Part shown: positions 6,018 through 7,366 of the stretch, piece by piece | How the letters are laid out: the number at the start of each line of letters is the position of its first letter | Position numbering within the stretch: the stretch's first letter is position 1 | Assembly (NCBI GenBank): GCA_021790955.1 | Contig: JAJYFI010000073.1 | Coordinates: forward strand, 1 to 7,366 | Length of the DNA stretch: 7,366 nucleotides | Source: a bacterium | Lineage (GTDB): Bacteria > Elusimicrobiota > Elusimicrobia > UBA1565 > UBA9628 | Direction of reading: 5' to 3' | Made by a program: the position numbers and the translations under genes | Notes under the pieces: model-generated | The model's input: the letters and a program-made list of their open reading frames with translations, nothing else | Database searches by the model: none | Told to the model about the DNA's origin: nothing

Positions 6018-6695
6018 CTAGGCCTCTACGTCCACATCCCCTACTGCCGCGTCAAATGCCACTACTGCGATTTCGCGGCGTTCTCGGGGCAGAAGCGCTC
6101 GGCCGGCCGCTACCTCAAGGCCTTGGAGCGCGAGGCCGCCTTCTGGGCGGGAAGCGTTCCCGAGACGCTCTACATCGGCGGCGGGACTCCCTCCGAGCTC
6201 GATAGGGACCAGATCGCCGAGCTTCTCGCCCTCATCCGCCGCAGCTTCCCGGACTCGCGCTACAGGGAGGCCAGTTTCGAGGCCAATCCGGAGAGCCTCG
6301 ACCCCGCGAAGATCGCCCTTGTGCGGGACGCGGGCGTCACGCGGCTGAGCCTGGGGCTCCAGACGCCCGACGACGCGCTTTTGAAGTCGATCGGCCGCGT
6401 TCACACGGCGGCGGATTTTCGAAGGGTTTTCGCGCAGGCGCGGCGGGCGGGGCTTGCCCTCTCGGTCGATCTCATGTACGGCCTTCCAGGCCAGAGCTTC
6501 GCGGGCTTCCTGGGCGGCCTTCGCGAGGCGCTGGCGCTGGAGCCCGAGCATCTCTCCCTCTACGGCCTTCAGGTCGAGGACCGGACGTTGTTTTCAAGGC
6601 GCGGCGTCGAGCCCGACGAGGAGATCTGCCGGAGGATGTTCGAAGAGGCGATCGCAGCCTTGAGCGCCGCGGGCTACGAGCACTATGAGATCTAG
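6000..6695 (+). CDS. hemW: HemW (radical SAM haem chaperone), N-terminal part before an in-frame TAG
   Basis: HemW (formerly annotated as a coproporphyrinogen III oxidase-like protein) is a radical SAM protein that binds and delivers haem. From ATG 6000 the frame gives 231 residues and stops at TAG 6693-6695. The radical SAM cluster motif CX3CX2C is present (C16, C20, C23 in YVHIPYCRVKCHYCDF), followed by LYIGGGTPSEL, the glycine-rich SAM-binding segment. SFEANPESL, TRLSLGLQT, LSVDLMYGLPGQ and LSLYGLQVEDRT also match the family. The fragment ends at GYEHYEI, exactly before the conserved Ser of YEISNFA. ATG 6000 lies inside the right arm of the hairpin repeat and has no clear ribosome site. 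An in-frame TTG at 5955 would add 15 unrelated residues and is less likely. The rest of the gene continues in the same frame after the TAG. Confidence 0.9.
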   Translation: MSRPDPLGLYVHIPYCRVKCHYCDFAAFSGQKRSAGRYLKALEREAAFWAGSVPETLYIGGGTPSELDRDQIAELLALIRRSFPDSRYREASFEANPESLDPAKIALVRDAGVTRLSLGLQTPDDALLKSIGRVHTAADFRRVFAQARRAGLALSVDLMYGLPGQSFAGFLGGLREALALEPEHLSLYGLQVEDRTLFSRRGVEPDEEICRRMFEEAIAALSAAGYEHYEI

Positions 6696-7124
6696 AACTT
6701 CGCCAAGCCGGGCCATCAGTCCCTTCATAACAGGATCTATTGGCGCAACGGGGAATACATCGGCCTTGGCTGCGGGGCGGCCTCCTACCGGGCGGGGCGG
6801 CGCGCCGCCAACCACGATCGCCTCATCCCGTATCTCGATGCTGTCGAGTCGGGCTCGCGCCCGGAGGCCTTCTCCGAAGAGCTCTCCGGCAAAGACAAGC
6901 TGGGCGAGACCGCGATGCTGGGACTGCGGCTCGTGGCGGAAGGGGTGCCTGTCGCGGGGGAGATGGGGGAGGCCTTCGCGCCCTCGTGGCGGTATCTTGA
7001 GGCGCAGGGCCTTATCCGGCTGGCGGCGGGCCGGGCGAAGCTCACGCGCGAGGGCGTCTTCCTCGCCAACCGCGCTTTCTCCGAGTTCGTCCCTCCTTTC
7101 CGAGTGTCCAATGTCCAGACCTGA
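6696..7124 (+). pseudogene. hemW: HemW C-terminal part, same frame, downstream of in-frame TAG
   Basis: Immediately after TAG 6693-6695 the same frame stays open for 142 codons to TGA 7122-7124. It continues the HemW sequence without gap or shift: NFAKPGHQSLHNRIYW, where the HN..YW element is a HemW hallmark, then EYIGLGCGAASY, LGETAMLGLRL and a winged-helix-like tail (APSWRYLEAQGLIRLAAGRA, then REGVFLANRAF). Together both parts give 374 codons plus the TAG's own position, which is normal HemW length. No start with a ribosome site is obvious near the beginning of this part, so independent expression is doubtful. The last residues (RVSNVQT) and the stop codon come from the solo repeat copy, so the native C-terminus was probably around NRAFSEFV. 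The TAG could be a recent nonsense mutation, a consensus error or a read-through site. Confidence 0.85.
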
Positions 7125-7128
7125 CCCC
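7102..7128. repeat. Solo third copy of the 27-base repeat at the hemW/valS junction
   Basis: This copy is identical to the reverse complement of the arm at 5938-5964 over all 27 bases and differs from the arm at 5991-6017 at one position. It has no facing partner; the sequence upstream is hemW coding sequence. It carries both the hemW-frame stop (TGA 7122-7124) and the valS ATG (7111-7113). Confidence 0.92.
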
Positions 7129-7366
7129 CTCTCCAAAACTTACGATCCGAAGCCGGTCGAGGAGAAAAGGATCGCGCTGTGGGAGTCCGCCCAAGCTCCC
7201 GGCGCCAAGGCCGCCAAGGGGCGCTTCGTCGTCGTTATCCCGCCTCCCAACGTCACGGGGGCGCTCCATCTGGGCCACGCCCTCAACCTCTCCGTCCAGG
7301 ACGTGCTCGTGCGCTGGCGGAGGCTCCACGGCGACCGGACGGTCTGGGTCCCGGGCGCCGACCATG
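7111..7366 (+). CDS. valS: Valyl-tRNA synthetase, N-terminal fragment (3' truncated by window)
   Basis: The 85 visible codons encode the start of a class I aminoacyl-tRNA synthetase that charges tRNA-Val. KTYDPKPVEEKRIALWES is the typical ValS N-terminal segment. It is followed by the signature PPPNVTGALHLGHALN (about residues 47-62), which includes the ATP-binding HIGH-type motif as HLGH, then VQDVLVRWRRLHG and VWVPGADH, equivalent to the conserved PGTDHAG. PPPNVTG separates ValS from IleS and LeuS. ATG 7111 is the natural start, but its first six codons and part of the seventh are supplied by the 27-base repeat. No ribosome site is visible, and the gene overlaps the end of the hemW frame by 14 bases, so its translation may depend on ribosomes arriving from hemW. 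Confidence 0.95.
   Translation, partial: MSRPDPLSKTYDPKPVEEKRIALWESAQAPGAKAAKGRFVVVIPPPNVTGALHLGHALNLSVQDVLVRWRRLHGDRTVWVPGADH

Noticed and set aside
6693..6695. TAG recoded as an amino acid throughout this genome
   Set aside because: TAG is the natural terminator of three other genes in the window (475-477, 1446-1448, 5168-5170), so genome-wide reassignment is not supported.
5938..7128. CRISPR array
   Set aside because: There are only three copies, one inverted relative to the others, with unequal spacing and coding sequence between them.

Overview
The window is a GC-rich, gene-dense stretch of a diderm (outer-membrane-bearing) bacterium, with every recognisable gene on the + strand. The TolC-type outer-membrane channel and EmrAB-type exporter show the diderm envelope. 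The phylum cannot be fixed from this sequence. The mix of genes and the dispersed GGGGTCAGGTCTGGACATT-type repeat would fit an environmental lineage such as Elusimicrobiota or a deltaproteobacterial group, but that is only a guess.

Layout. (1) Positions 1-3046 hold a tripartite drug efflux operon: the 3' end of a TolC-family outer-membrane protein, an EmrA/HlyD-type periplasmic adaptor and a 14-helix DHA2-type EmrB permease. (2) Positions 3163-4143 hold a separately promoted, unrecognised gene for an exported Ala/Gly-rich protein. (3) Positions 4233-5170 hold a two-gene unit with a 4-base ATGA overlap: a single-domain CheY-like receiver and a CheC/CheX-like phosphatase, with no histidine kinase nearby. 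(4) Positions 5198-5932 hold a stomatin/slipin-type SPFH membrane protein without its usual NfeD partner. (5) Positions 6000-7124 hold hemW, interrupted by an in-frame TAG at codon 232 where the family has the Ser of its YEISNF motif. (6) The start of valS (valyl-tRNA synthetase) runs off the end of the window.

The most unusual element is a 27-base repeat present three times in the last 1.4 kb. Two copies face each other at 5938-5964 and 5991-6017 and make an 80-bp hairpin element between the slipin gene and hemW. A third, solo copy sits at 7102-7128. The right-hand and solo copies each supply the ATG and first codons of the next gene, so HemW and ValS, which are unrelated, begin with the same seven residues (MSRPDPL). 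The solo copy also supplies the stop codon of the hemW reading frame, making a 14-base hemW/valS overlap. This looks like a mobile or REP-like sequence that has been turned into gene boundaries.

The efflux operon works as one machine. The receiver/CheC pair probably forms a small phospho-signalling unit. The slipin, hemW and valS genes are co-directional housekeeping genes with no evident shared function.
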